Source of the DNA: Impatiens glandulifera
Lineage: Eukaryota; Streptophyta; Magnoliopsida; Ericales; Balsaminaceae
Length of the DNA stretch: 64,000 nt
Reading direction: 5' to 3'
Assembly: GCF_907164915.1 (NCBI RefSeq)
Contig: NC_061862.1
Location: 79,325,718 to 79,389,717 of the forward strand
Made by a program: the position numbers and the translations under genes. Positions 1 to 11,266 of the stretch are shown here, one piece after another. The notes beneath the pieces are model-generated. The model saw only the letters and a list, made by a program, of their open reading frames with translations. It ran no database searches and was not told where the DNA came from. How positions within the stretch are numbered: position 1 is the first letter of the stretch; each line of letters opens with the position of its first letter.

Positions 1-538
1 CCATCTCTCATAGGTTAGAGAAGATCACCTCGGCCCAGTTGATCTTTTCTCCTTTTACAATTGCGGCCATTGTTTCAATCTTGAGACTGGTGAGGCTATC
101 AAAGTTACCTCCCCTTGCCTGGATTGACTTTGAGATGATGTTGCATAGCGGCCTGTATTCCGGTTTCTAGTCTCCTTTCTTACCGGAAACCGATATCAGT
201 TCGTTGGTGCAAGATATGTCAAAGCAAACCTTCAGGGTTTCATCTTCATTGCCACCCTCAGTGAAATCATGACCCTTTGTTGGCAATTGAAAAACTTCAG
301 CAAGTAGGTCTTTTGTGACCTCAAAGGATTGTCCATCGACTGTTGATGAGATGGTTTCGTCATTTAATGTTGCGTTTATGAAGAACTCTGTCACTGCCTC
401 CTGATAGATGACGAACGGGTGTTCAGGAAGTGTTCCAGACCCGAGGCTGACGTATCGAGCTTCTTCCGAACCATTGTTTCGAATGTCCTCGAAATCGACT
501 TGCACGATGTGGACAAAAAGAGCGTTATCACGATCCAT
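1..538 (-). pseudogene. Extra gene C of retrotransposon copy 1 (5' part only)
   Basis: The ATG is at 538. The protein opens with an alternating hydrophobic/acidic stretch containing QVDFEDI, then the LPTKG-type motif and a KINWAEVIF motif near base 30, all aligning with gene C of copy 2 at 20463. About 16 residues present in copy 2 after the first 30 are missing or frame-disrupted here. Reading breaks at about 167 and resumes toward the window start. Next to the INWAEVIF motif a TGA occurs where copy 2 has a TAA one codon later. Function unknown; the domain resembles sequences usually annotated as putative plant transposon protein (I associate it with Pfam PF20167, from memory). The long coiled-coil tail expected from copy 2 is outside the window. 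A TATAAATA box lies about 105 bp upstream. Confidence 0.75.
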
Positions 539-640
539 TTTGAATGTTAGAAGTTTGATCGAAAGCTTGAATGTTTTGAGAGTTGTTGCAAGAGAGAGAA
601 ATTAGAGAGCGTAATAGTGAATTTGTGAAGAAGTGTGATG

Positions 641-648
641 TATTTATA
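641..648 (-). promoter_or_regulatory. TATA box of extra gene C, copy 1
   Basis: TATAAATA on the minus strand, about 103 bp before the gene C ATG, followed by a CT/CA-rich leader. Copy 2 has the same octamer at 20339-20346 at a similar distance. Inferred core promoter; no transcript evidence. Confidence 0.6.
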
Positions 649-917
649 GACCGCGTTGGACACGTCTTTAAATTTGAACCGGCACATTGAATGATGTGAG
701 CTGTCACATCAAGAAAAGGCGCCAAAGTTTCCCTCCAAAACTGTTGGCGACAACTATGAGTGGTAAATTTATGATTTAAGGATTCAACCGGCAAAGATTT
801 ATGATTATAAAAAGAGAAGGTACAATGGCATAATAATATTAAAACCGATGTAAGATCGATTGGAACAACATGAGCGGTTTTATAAGGAAACCGTTTAGGA
901 AAGAACCTACTAAAGAA

Positions 918-1618
918 CTTAAGAACCATCCTAGTCATTTTGTCTTCCACCGATTCCTTGGTGAGAATAATTGTTGGGTTCACCGGTGATCCCGGTCCAA
1001 CATCTGGGGCGGTTGATCGAATGATTCGGCTCAGCTCAGGAGCGTAGCCGAGCTTCTTCTTGGTTTCAACCATTGTTTTCAGGTTTTAAAAGATGACCGA
1101 GGCCCATTTAATAGGAGTTGTGCTTACGATGTAAGTCATCATATCGAATGTCTTTTTGGAGTAGTTTTGATTCAAAACTTGACACAGAATCGATCGGGTG
1201 ACAATCTCATGGAGTATTTGGATGTGAGGAGCAAGATAGGCTTTGAGCCCGTTTTTCTGAACCGAGGTTGTAGACATGGAGAACAGTTTAGCATAGTCAT
1301 CAAGAGTCTCGTTTACCCTAGGTGGGAAATTCAAAAATCCTTCAGTTGGGAGGTTGAACATTTCAGTGATTGTCTCTTCTGAGATCTGAATGATAATGTT
1401 ATCATTTATGATGGAGACGATGAGATCGTCAAGCATGGAAGCATTGGAGAAAACTCCAATACTTCAGGAAGTAGAATGGGTTCGGATTCTTCTAGGAATC
1501 CGTGGAGACCGGTATCGACGAGTGAATCAAACACGATTTCTTTTGTTTCAATGTCATCGAAAGAGAGCATTGATTCAACGTTAACACAGAGAAAGTTTCG
1601 GAGTGTTGGGTGAGACAT
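918..1618 (-). pseudogene. Extra gene B of retrotransposon copy 1
   Basis: The ATG at 1618 gives MSHPTLRNF, aligning with MSSRTLRNY of gene B in copy 2 (19185). A one-base loss in the GAGTTTTCTCC stretch near 1450 shifts the frame. The second frame holds the FNLPTEGF motif and TPIKWASVIF, and after a stop near 1080 the protein continues as MVETKKKLGYAP to about 918, where homology to copy 2 ends. Copy 2 also carries a frameshift in gene B but at a different point, so the decay is independent. Same domain family as genes A and C. Function unknown. Confidence 0.75.
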
Positions 1619-1705
1619 TTTTAGAATGTGCTTAGACAGATGGAGGTTGTATGCTTTGAGATCTTGCAAGATGTGTTGTGATGTTTAAAGAATAGTGTGA
1701 GGCTC

Positions 1706-1713
1706 ATTAAATA
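1706..1713 (-). promoter_or_regulatory. TATA-like box of extra gene B, copy 1
   Basis: TATTTAAT on the minus strand, 88 bp before the gene B ATG. The matching place in copy 2 has TATATAAG (19099-19106). Weaker match than for genes A and C. Confidence 0.4.
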
Positions 1714-2136
1714 GGATGTAGAAGAGGGAAAGATAACATATGGACATTTATTATAGGATTTTATTATTTATGAGATGTCTTATTAGTGCTTTTAAGGTAG
1801 AGAGAATATTTATGTTTTCAAAACATATTTTTGGAAAGTGAGTGTTTTTGACTGGTCCGAGGTAGAGAATCTAGTTGGAAACTGACTGAATTTAATGTTT
1901 TGTGGTTTCCATGCAATCAGAATTTAATATGCCATAAGTAGATAAAATAGGAGTAGGTAATATATTAGATCGATGTGAAGAATTATCACAGGAAAGCAAG
2001 AGTGGCATTACAGGAAGTCAAGAAAGACATGCAAAAGATCAACATCATACAACCGGTGCATACAAAAAAACGATCGGTTGTCCAAGAAGATAGTTCCTTA
2101 GCGGCTGGAGGAGGTGCTGCCTCTCTACTTCTTCTT

Positions 2137-2841
2137 TCAAGCTTTCTCAAAGCGGTCGAAGAATGCATCGGCCGAGTCTCCAGACATAATTTGAAGTGGG
2201 CTTATTCCTACGCTCGGACAAAGAGGGACACCGAGATCAAAAAGGAGAGTGATGAGTTGGGGAATGAAACCGGTGTGACGAGTGGAAATCATCCACATGA
2301 GGTTGTCAAAAAGAAACCTTGACCATTTGACCGAAACTTCATTGGTGATGGCGATCATGATATCAAAGGACTTTGTACAGAAGGTGTTGGTAACATCCTT
2401 TCCAGGGATGGATTTACCGACGTTGAGCAGCTAATATTCATCCCTCAACGAGGATCTTGCCCCGTGATCATCAACCGGAAGGGGAGAGCGAGAGAAATGC
2501 TGGAACATTGTGGCTTTCTGTTCAGCCGAGGGAGAGAGGTCGGTGATACCCTCTCTTGGAAGGTCATAACACCGAGCGAAGTCTTTCTCGATGAACTCGA
2601 AAATGGTGCCTCTCACCTTGGATTGAATGAGAGTTTTGAAAAAGGGAGTACCGCGAAAAAATCTTGCGTTTTGGAAAAATTCCATGACGGTATTAAGAAA
2701 TATAATGTGTCGGTCATCCAGAAAATTCCTTAGACCGGAGTATTCAAGAGATTTAAACATTTTGTAGATTTCAAAGTGGTTTGATCCTAAGGCGGATTCA
2801 AAGTCGATCTGAAGGATGTTTTGGAATGATGTTTGGGACAT
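2137..2841 (-). pseudogene. Extra gene A of retrotransposon copy 1
   Basis: The ATG at 2841 starts a 235-codon frame with one internal stop (TAG at 2433-2431, where copy 2 has CAG) and a terminal TGA where copy 2 has TGG, so both stops fit C-to-T or G-to-A decay. Visible landmarks are ILQIDFES near residue 8, a GLRNFL block, YDLPREGITDL in the middle, and a VKWSRFLF motif in the second half. It ends with FFDRFEKA, matching FYERFEKA of copy 2, which runs about 13 codons further. Same domain as genes B and C, to which it is clearly but distantly related. Function unknown. Confidence 0.8.
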
Positions 2842-2931
2842 TTTGTGATAGTAGGATGAGAAAGACTTCTAAGAGATGAAGGATGTTCTAGATGTGTTAT
2901 TGTGTGTTGATGTTCATCTAACTTATATATT

Positions 2932-2939
2932 AGGCAGTT
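2932..2939 (-). promoter_or_regulatory. TATA box of extra gene A, copy 1
   Basis: CTAATATATAAGTTAG on the minus strand contains TATATAAG, 91 bp before the gene A ATG. Copy 2 has the nearly identical string around 17936-17943. Inferred core promoter. Confidence 0.55.
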
Positions 2940-3391
2940 GATGGTGTTATTTAGTGGATAAAGCATGTTGCATTCTATTAACCGTTGAATAAAAGATCTT
3001 GCCAAGATTTAGGGTGATAATACCCTAAGGATGTAGGTCATATGCCTAGACGGTGAGAGATATCATATATTCACGTCTTTTAAGGCATGACTACTTTGTT
3101 TTGAAAAGGAATCTTTTCAGAACAGATACGTCCAAACACAATCAGTTATTCCCTTTTGTTGGAAAGCCAAATATTCTAAGGTAAAATATATCCAAACCGG
3201 TTGGTTTTCAGTTATTAGTCCCGATGCAGTTATTTGGTAAAGTACTAAATAAATGGTCGGTTTACTACAACTGATAATCAATACAATTTTTCAATAAATA
3301 CATAGGTAATTCAATTTTCCGACATATTGAGAGGAACTGCTGGTTTTGTCTGTCTGAGCCGATGTTTCTTTTTAAGGAATAGCATTTCGGT
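2940..3391. other. Non-coding spacer between pol and gene A, copy 1
   Basis: No open frame of note. It aligns in parts with 17491-17935 of copy 2, including stretches rich in CCGGTT-type words typical of this family. I see no further signal apart from the TATA box at its gene A end. Confidence 0.6.
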
Positions 3392-6300
3392 TTAAGAAAT
3401 AAGTTGATTCATATCGGCAAGGCCAAGAATGTTTCTGAAGAAATAAAACTTAGCTTCTTGCAGAGGCTTTGTGAAAATGTCAGCGACCTGTTGATCGGTT
3501 GAAACATATTCTAACTGGATGTGCTTCTGCTGGACATATTCTTGGATGAAATGATGCCTGATATCAATATGCTTGGTTCTTGAATGTGGAACCAGATTAT
3601 ATGTGATTGCTATGACACTTGTATTATCGCAGAATATTGGAGATTCTTCGGCGGTGACACCGAAATCTCTCAGTTGCTGTTGAATCCATAGAAGTTGAGC
3701 ACAACAACTTCCGGCTTCCAAGTATTCAGCTTCTGTGGTTGATGTAGCAACCAATTTTGCTTTTTACTGTACATGAAACGAGCCAATCTCCCAAAAATTG
3801 ACAAGTTCCACTGATACTTTGTCTATCAAATTTACAACCTGCATAGTCTGCATCAGAGTAACTTGTTAGGTTAAAACTTGAGGCCTTTGGATACCACAGT
3901 CCGCTACTTCCGGGGTTCCCTTTAGATATTTCAGAATTTTGTTTGGCAGCTGTGTAGTGAGATTGTTTTTGGAATTAGCCTGAAATCTTCCACACACTAC
4001 AAACCGCAAAATAATATGTCCTGGTCGACTTGCTGTCATGTAGGAGAAATGAGCCTATGATTCTACGATAGGCTGTCAGGTCCACTCCCTGACCCGTCAT
4101 CATCTTTATCCAGCTTGATTGAGGAGCTCATGGGAGTGGACGCACTGAGAACATGTTTCCATCCCAAATTTCTTTAGTAATTCCTTTGTGTATTTAGACT
4201 GGTTAATGAATGTTCTTCTTCGATTTGTCGAAGATGAAGAATTAGGAAGAAGATTAATTCTCTCATCATACTCATTGCAAACTTGTTAGTCATCAGGTTT
4301 GAAAATTTATCACATAAATTAGGATCAGGTTGAACCGAAAATGATATCATCTACACATATCTGAACAAGTAGGATATGTTCCTTCTTCTCGAATTTGAAT
4401 AGAGTTTTATCTACTATACCTATGGTGAATTCATGATTGATCAGGAATTTTGTTAATGTATCATACCAGGCTCTAGGAACTTGTTTTAAACCGTAAAGAG
4501 CCTTGTTTAGCTGATACACATGTTTGATCATGTCAACATTTTTAAAATTGGGTGGTTGTTCGACATATACTTTTTCACGTAATTCACCATTTAAAAATAC
4601 ACTTTTAACATCCATTTCAAACACCTTAAAATTTTTTAAATCAGCAAATACTAGGAAAAATTCTAATGGCTTCAATTCTAGCTACAGGAGCAAATGATTC
4701 TTCAAAATCAATTCCTTCTTCCTGTTGTATCCTTGTGTCACTAATCTAGCCTTTTGTTCCTCGTAACCCAAACCGTCTTCATTGTCTTATTTTTGAATAC
4801 CCATCTTGTTCCGATAACCGATTAATCTTTCGGTTTAGGAACTAAGTACCAGACTTTATTACTCTCAAACTGGTTTAACTCTTCTTGCATTACCAAGATC
4901 CAATCCGGATCCAACAATACTTCATCCACCTTTTTTCGGCTCAATCTTGGGATATGAAAGCGAAGTTTTCATATTGTTCTAGTAGTTGTTGCCTAGTTCG
5001 GATGGGTTTCTGAAGGGCTTACCTATAACAAGCTTAGGAGGATGATTTTTGTTCCTTTTGAAATTTTGTTTAGGAATGTCTACTAAATGACCGGTTATTT
5101 GATCAAGGCTAGACGTATCAGTAAGATGAACAATAATGTCAGACCGACCGATTTTCCTCAGTTGAAATGAGGGTGTCAGCTTCCTGCTATTTGGCAGCTT
5201 GATCCACTTGATCCGGCTGGGCTTCAACAATCACCCATTTGGTCATGGACAAAACGTCTGAAGACCGGAATTTCATCTTCATTATCAGAATGGATATTAT
5301 GAATTTTCCAATCTGTGTGTAGATCAAAGGGATGCTGTAGTGTTACTTTCAAACCGAATTCATCGAAATACAACATGAAGGGATTCTTCAACAGTTAATG
5401 TTCTAGTATTGTACACTCTATATGCCTTACTGTCCGTAGAGTATCCGGCATTATCCCAACATCAGATTTTACATCAAAAAGAATTTAAGTAGGTTGTTGC
5501 CAGTTCATATGGATGTAACTTTACAACCGAAAATTCAAAGTACCGAAATGTTAGGAATTCTATCAAAGTACACTTCGTATGTGTGTTTTATTGCGATGCT
5601 TGTTTAATCATAAACCCCGGTTTTTGTGTATAACATGCAGTACTGATAGCTTCGGCCCAAATTTTGAGCGACACCCACCCGATCGGCTAACATTGACCTC
5701 ACGGCTTCCTTGGGAGTTCGATTTCTTCTCTCAGCCAGACCGTTCTGTGAGGAGTTTTAGCACTGGACAACTCGTGTCTAATGCCGGATTCTCAAAAATG
5801 CATTCAAAGTACTGTTTGTAAATTCGGTTCCTCTATCATTCCTAATGGTATTTATGCGTGTTGATTTCTCATTTTATAAACGTTTAAGTAGTGTAATTAG
5901 ATTAGAAACGGTATCACTTTTGGATGCCAAAATATGACCCATGTATAATCTAGAGTAATCATCAATAACTACCAAAGTGTGATGCATACCGCCTAAGCTA
6001 GTGACCCTAATTAGTCCAAATAGATCAATGTGAAAAAGTTCAAGACATCGGTTAGACTGAATATATCATTTGCTTTTAAAAGATGACTTAGTATGTTTCC
6101 CATTTCACAAGCTGAACATACTTTTTTTATTGAATCTATATCAGAAATTCCTTCAAATAACCTATTAGTACGAATATAATTTATTGTTTTGAAGTTTAGG
6201 TGGTTTAATCTCTTATGTCACAACCAGGTTTGATCAATTCTAGCTACCATACAGACAGGATATTCAATTTCATTCCTCCAATCTACCTTGTAGATATTTC

Positions 6301-7132
6301 CTAGCCTATATCCGGTTAGTAATATGCTACTCTGAGAATTCTTAACTAAGCATGCATGTTATAAAATTCTACAGTATATCCGGCGTCACACATTTAACTG
6401 ATACTTAGAAGATTGAAGTGTAGATTCTCAACAAGAAGTACATTGTTAATTGTTAAATTACCATGGACAATCTTACCTTTGCCCACAGTTCTACCTCTTG
6501 AGTTGTCACCGAAAACTATCATTGAACCGGCTTATATTTTGATGTCGGTCAGAAGATTGATGTTTCCAGTTATATGTCTGGAGCAACCGCTGTCTAGATA
6601 CCACTCAGAGTTTCCTATCCGCTTCTACATAACCTGTAAAATACACATATTTACAACTATTTGGTACCCACATTTACTTGGGTCCGTGATTGAGTAGTCC
6701 CTTGGGTATTCATACTTTGATGATTCGCATAATTTTCCCAGAGATGATTTTGATGGTCCTATATGCGCTAGGTCTGGTGTGTTTATGTCTACTTATTGTT
6801 ACCTGGTAATGTTGGGGTGAGATTTGGTCGGTGTAATATGAGTACCTATTATTTGGTTGAGTGAGTTTTCTTTTCTCAGGACGAAACAATTTGGTTGTAT
6901 CGGTTGGACCTACATAATTTATCTCCTTATCTAGTTTTGAATCATGAGATGACTTAGTATTGGTTGAAGAGCTCTTGACGAAGTTTATGAATGGAAGCTT
7001 GTCTTTGGTGAGATTCAATCTGTTGGAAGGTTTGTGTTGGGTGGGTGTCTTACTATCATAACCGAGACCAAATTTACACTTATAAGGTCTTTGATAGCTT
7101 GTCATTTTACTAACTTCTTCACTAGATCTCTT
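3392..7132 (-). pseudogene. Decayed copia pol polyprotein (protease, integrase, RT, RNase H), copy 1
   Basis: Many frameshifts and stops, but all domains can be followed from right to left. A pre-protease region lies at 7105-6710. The protease motif WYLDSGCSRH is near 6600. Integrase fragments lie around 6250-5400. The reverse transcriptase palm starts near 4675 with FEMDVKSVFLNGELRE and includes ICVDDIIFGS near 4330 (normally Y-V-D-D; here the tyrosine is cysteine). RNase H spans 3754-3392 with STTEAEYL and ends in DMNQLIS. A TAA occurs at 6676-6674 just before the protease (K-stop after GP), at the same place as in copy 2. TGG-to-TGA (6712-6710) is also seen. Inactive. Confidence 0.88.
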
Positions 7133-8453
7133 TCATGCTGCTATTAAGTACTTGGTTCGTTCATCTTCTTCTTCGGTCAACTTTTGAATTGACTTCTTGA
7201 GTTGTTCATTCTTAGAGGATAGTTCAGGTGTTGCCTCGATTTCTATGATCTCATCGGATTGGATGATATGGGTTTCAAGGTTGGGCCTGACTGGTGCCTA
7301 CGGGATCGGTTTCAAGATTAAGCCGAGTTGGTACTATAGTTGATAAGTGTTTATACTCTGCTACCATGGCATTTAGTTCAGTAACTAGGCCATCTTTAGT
7401 AAATTCATCACAGGAAAAATCAAATACTTGTTCCTCATTTACCATGAGACACGAGATTTCATCATCATCGCTATCACTGTGAGCCCATAGATTTCCTCCA
7501 TCATCGGCTATCAATGCTTTCTAAATCTCCTTTCCTTCACCGGTTTGTGGGTAGTTGTTTCGTTGGTTCTGATCATCCGGTTTCCGGTCGTATCGTATTG
7601 GCTTTTTGCATTCCCACCTGTAATGTCCAAAACCATCACAATTATAACACCTAACGTTAGATTTATCAACGTAGTTGTAGCTGTAATTGTTTTTCGGTTG
7701 ACTTTTCTTCATGAATCTGTTAAACTTCTTTGCAAGCATGGCCATTGCATCTTCAGATAATTGTTCCGCGGATTTGATTGGTACCGCGGTCGCTGGTATT
7801 ATGGATATGACTAGTGCCTTAGTAGCGGTTGATGTTGATGCTTCATTTTCAATTCTGGATTTCATTTCAAACTCATATGCCTTTAGGTCTTCAAATACAT
7901 CATGTAGTTTTATCTTGTCTAGGCAGTTTGATTCTCTCATCACCATCGTCTTTATATCCCATGCACTAGGAAGAGATCTCAACGCTTTGATGATTGTTTC
8001 CTTGTTGTCATATTTCTTTCCGAGAACCGACAGTTCATTTACCACATTTGTGAAACGATCACTAAACTCCTTCATGGTTTCACCTAGCCTCATTTTGATG
8101 TTTTCAAATTTCTGAGTAGCCACCATTATCTTGTTTTCGTTGGTTCTTTCATTTCCTTCATGGAGTTGAATCACCGTTTCCCATGCCTCCTTTGCAGTTT
8201 TGTATTCTCTGACCTTACTGAAAGTGTTTCTATCCAGAGACTTGAAGATGTGATTCCTGCAGTGATTATCCAGATTGTTTCTCCTTTTATCATCGGTTGT
8301 CCATTCCTTTCTGTCTTTCTCAATCTTAATCGGTCCTTCAGACAGAATGAATGTCATCTCATCATTCATGGTGATTAGGTGCAAGTGCATGCATATATTC
8401 CAGTTGGGAAAATCGTCTCCTTCTAGCATTGGAGGTTTCTCGCCGAAAGTCAT
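7133..8453 (-). pseudogene. Decayed gag (capsid/nucleocapsid), copy 1
   Basis: The ATG at 8453 gives MTFGEKPPMLEGDDF, the conserved start of this gag. A capsid-like helical region of the UBN2/DUF4219 type follows, then a CX2CX4HX4C zinc knuckle (CYNCDGFGHYRWEC, residues about 269-282) that would bind the packaged RNA. A TAG at 7523-7521 replaces the CAG of copy 2. Reading continues in frame to a TGA at 7277-7275, then a frameshift leads to the end marked by TGA at 7135-7133. Copy 2 has TAG at that same codon. Acidic C-terminal region as in copy 2. Confidence 0.88.
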
Positions 8454-8492
8454 GCTTGCTTACTATGTGTTTCTTGTGTATTGAAACTGACT

Positions 8493-8504
8493 GCTCTGAT
8501 ACCA
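8493..8504 (-). other. Primer binding site, copy 1
   Basis: TGGTATCAGAGC on the minus strand, two bases inside the LTR end; complementary to the 3' end of plant initiator tRNA-Met. Confidence 0.9.
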
Positions 8505-8506
8505 AT

Positions 8507-9582
8507 TGTTAGGATCTAGATCGACGATGGCGGACCGGTGTCCGACCGAATAATACTCTCTGACAACACTAAACGGTTGGCGTTAATCCAATTAAGAATT
8601 CACACCGGTTTCAATACTACACAAGCTATCACAAACCCTTGAACCGAGTTCAAGTGCGGAAGTGGTTTGTTTCAGATTGAAGCAACACACACATAGGATG
8701 AGTAACGTTGGGATTTTGAGAATATCGGTTTGCAGATTAGGAAGGCGGTTAGAATAGTAGGAGTCAGTTAGAAAGATGTGAGTCGGTTAAAAAATGGAAC
8801 CGACAGAAAGTAAAGCACGAGACAGGTTTTTATGGATGTTCGGAGATAAAGCTCCTACGTCACCCCTTCTTCTCAAATCACGAGAAGAATATTCACTAAG
8901 GTATAAACAGCCACAATACACGATAGAGTCTTATTTACTGCTCGATAATCACTCTTACAATTCTCACTATAATATAAATATACTTCACAAGCACACTCAA
9001 GCTTTGAATCTTAGAGAGATAATGACTTTGATCACTTAGATAATTTGTCTTTGCTTTGGAGCAGACTGGCTTTGAGTTGTCTTTGCTTGATTATGGAAAC
9101 TGTCAGTTGGACAGTTGCCTGCACCTGCGAGATTGCTCCTTTGACTTATACCAAAATGTTAACTGTTTCTTCATGCAATCTTCTACAGCCTGTAGCATAT
9201 CATTAGACTTGTACCAAAATGGAAATATCACAGTTTGATCTTTTGATGTCATCTTCTGCATATACACAAAGTGTCTGTTTGCACCAATTTGTACACTGTT
9301 CTCAATTTGATATTACTGACTTCTTTCTTTAAATAGTTTTCTCGTTGGATTTGTTCTTTGGATTTGGATTGAATACTTCATTCCAACTGATCATGTTAGC
9401 CGGTTGTTCAGTTGAACCGGACAACTTCCGGTTTTGGATTTGTTACTTGCTTCTCCTAGCCGGCTTGATTTCTTGGCCGGTTGTGATTCTTGACCGGTTG
9501 AAATTCTTTACCGTTTATGCACAATAAGTTTATTTTGTTAAGTTCTATTTATCCAGTCGATTTTATCTAACAGAAGTAATTA
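8507..9582 (-). repeat. 5' LTR of copy 1
   Basis: 1076 bp, starting TGTTAGATAAAATC and ending GATCCTAACA on the minus strand. It is the same family as the LTRs at 11267 and 23457 and the solo LTR at 45391. Shared landmarks include the GGGTGACGTAGGAG block followed by CATCCATAAAAAC near the 3' side. Confidence 0.92.
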
Positions 9583-9991
9583 AGTCCACATCCATAAAAA
9601 AATTAAAATAGGGAAAGGATAAAAAAACATTTAAAACTGACAAAAACTACTTACACCAGATTTTGGTTCCTCAAGAACAACATTTTTTCTAGAATAGCCA
9701 GTCATCTCCAAAAATACAGGGAACAACTTCTTTGAGAAATGCCAACAAAGCATCAAAAAAATTTAAGAAAAATTTAAGCTCTGAAATTATTTCATTTCCT
9801 TTGAGTTGTACACTATCTTGCCCACCAAAATACACTTGCAATATTCAAGTGACCCTGCAAATAATTGAAAAGGTATCGTCAAAGAAAAATAATATTGGCA
9901 TTTCTCATGCATGATTCAGCCCATCATCAGCAACCTCATTTAGGGCAATGACAGATACAACAATGGATAAAACAAACATAACAAAATATAA

Positions 9992-10137
9992 TTTCTTGTT
10001 TGGATCACATAAAAACAACAATTCATTTTTTTAATGCTAAAGTTTGTATTAATGGAGTTTCAGCTTTCTTGTTTGGATCACATAAAAACAACAATTCATT
10101 TTTTTAATGCTAAAGTTTGTATTAATGGAGTTTCAGC
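9992..10137. repeat. 73-bp tandem duplication in the lipase intron
   Basis: Two adjacent, essentially identical 73-bp units (9992-10064 and 10065-10137) starting TTTCTTGTTTGGATCACA. Near identity suggests a recent event. Confidence 0.9.
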
Positions 10138-10400
10138 TGATGTTGGACTGAATGTTGATGACAATATAGTTGTTTCAGAGAGTGAAAAGAAACAATAGAT
10201 AGACTGAATGCTTGAGGAATATAAGGTCCTTCTTAAGAGAGATATTTTTAAGGAGATCCTTAACTACACATGTAATGAAGATGTAGCTATTAATCGAATC
10301 GAGAATGCTCTTGACATTAAATCAAAACAGTAGAGAGAAATTAAAAAACTCGATAGAAGTGTCAAAGACAGATCTTAGCAGCAAGAGGGTTAAGATTAAC
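10138..10400 (+). other. Coding-like fragment of unknown origin
   Basis: One plus-strand frame reads as plausible protein with interspersed TAG/TAA codons: DVGLNVDDNIVV, then MLEEYKVLLKRDIFKEIL, INRIENALDIKSKQ, and REIKKLDRSVKDRS. It is followed by a T-rich, 3'-UTR-like tail to about 10570. It lies antisense inside the lipase intron. I do not recognise the protein; the charged helical character would fit the tail of a retroelement extra gene. Low confidence. Confidence 0.3.
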
Positions 10401-11266
10401 ATCAACCTCAGCTCTTATAACTTGTCTTGACCTCTTCATTGTTCTTGTTTTTTCTTTGTATATTCATCTTGTCATAACTTTTGACTAATTTGGTCACAAC
10501 TTGGATTGTTTTGGTTCTGGATTTTGTCCAAGGTATTAGTGATCTTTCATGTATCAATGAAAAAGAGTCATTTTTCAAAAAATATTAAATTTTGTATTAC
10601 AAGATTGAGCTTGACTTCACTAACTTATTTGCTAAGTAAAGCCAACACATATTATTTACTCACTTCAATAGAAACTTTCTTAGACAGAAACTTCAACCGA
10701 AATTATGAGTAAAATTGGAGAGCAATAAATAAATTAGGAAAAATGTAAGATGCATGGAATATATTCAAAGACACTTACCTATTTCTTGAGAAGGATATTA
10801 ATCCCAAATGTCAAATCTCCAATGGGCCATTTTCCTAATGTTTCAGAGTAAGTAAATCTAAGAGTCTCTGACAAAGTTAAGATAGTCTCCATCCATGTAT
10901 CGGGTGCTTGAATAAGTCTATTTGAAATTCGATCAAATCCTAGATGAGCATTATTCTGTTCTCTACCTCTTCCATCTTTATCTTCAAAATCTCTATTCGT
11001 TAGCAATTTTCGGTTTAAACTATAATGCAAAAGAGTAGTTACACCAGCTACAGTGGTCATTGTTGCAGTTGTCATGAGTTTGTTATCCCAAAACCTGTAA
11101 ATTAACAAGAAGCTATTATAATAGAATAGAATTTCAAACCAACCATACAATGTATAGATGAAAGAATCCAATTTGTTCTTCAAACGCATATAATTGTATA
11201 GATCAATGCTTTTAAGAAACAAAAGTAACACGCAATAGCAATCATTCAGCTTTGATTTATGTGGAC

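Larger units (their letters stand above)
1..9582 (-). mobile_element. Ty1/copia LTR retrotransposon with extra genes, copy 1 (truncated by window edge)
   Basis: In transcription direction (right to left) it contains a 5' LTR (9582-8507), an initiator tRNA-Met primer site, gag, a decayed pol in the copia order (protease, integrase, reverse transcriptase, RNase H), and three extra genes A (2841), B (1618) and C (538). C runs off the window at base 1. Order and sequence match the complete copy at 11267-24722, so the rest of C, a polypurine tract and the 3' LTR should lie left of this window. The bases next to the LTR, GAAGT at 9583-9587, are the presumed target duplication, but its partner is not visible. 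All coding parts carry stops or frameshifts, so this copy is inactive. It lies back to back with copy 2, separated by the lipase remnant. The extra genes after pol recall Sirevirus-type elements; the lineage call is inference. Confidence 0.93.
9655..11094 (-). pseudogene. Class-3 lipase (mono-/diacylglycerol lipase N-terminal type) pseudogene, first two coding exons
   Basis: Exon 1 (11094-10779) starts after an AG acceptor. The ATG at 11075 gives MTTATMTTVAG, then LNRKLL, RLIQAPDTWMETI, and SETLRFTYSETLGKWPIGDL. This is the conserved N-terminus of plant calmodulin-binding heat-shock-like class-3 lipases (Lipase3_N plus alpha/beta hydrolase; Arabidopsis At3g14075 type, from memory). The exon ends TAG|GTAAGT; relatives have a Gln codon here, so CAG became TAG. 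Exon 2 (9854-9655) encodes GHLNIASVF, then GGQDSVQLKG and HFSKKLFPVFLE in shifted frames, with one extra base near 9830 and one in a T run near 9765. It ends at a GTAAGT donor. The catalytic GHSLGG exon is absent. The following intron is cut at 9583 by copy 1, so later exons may lie left of the window. Confidence 0.85.
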
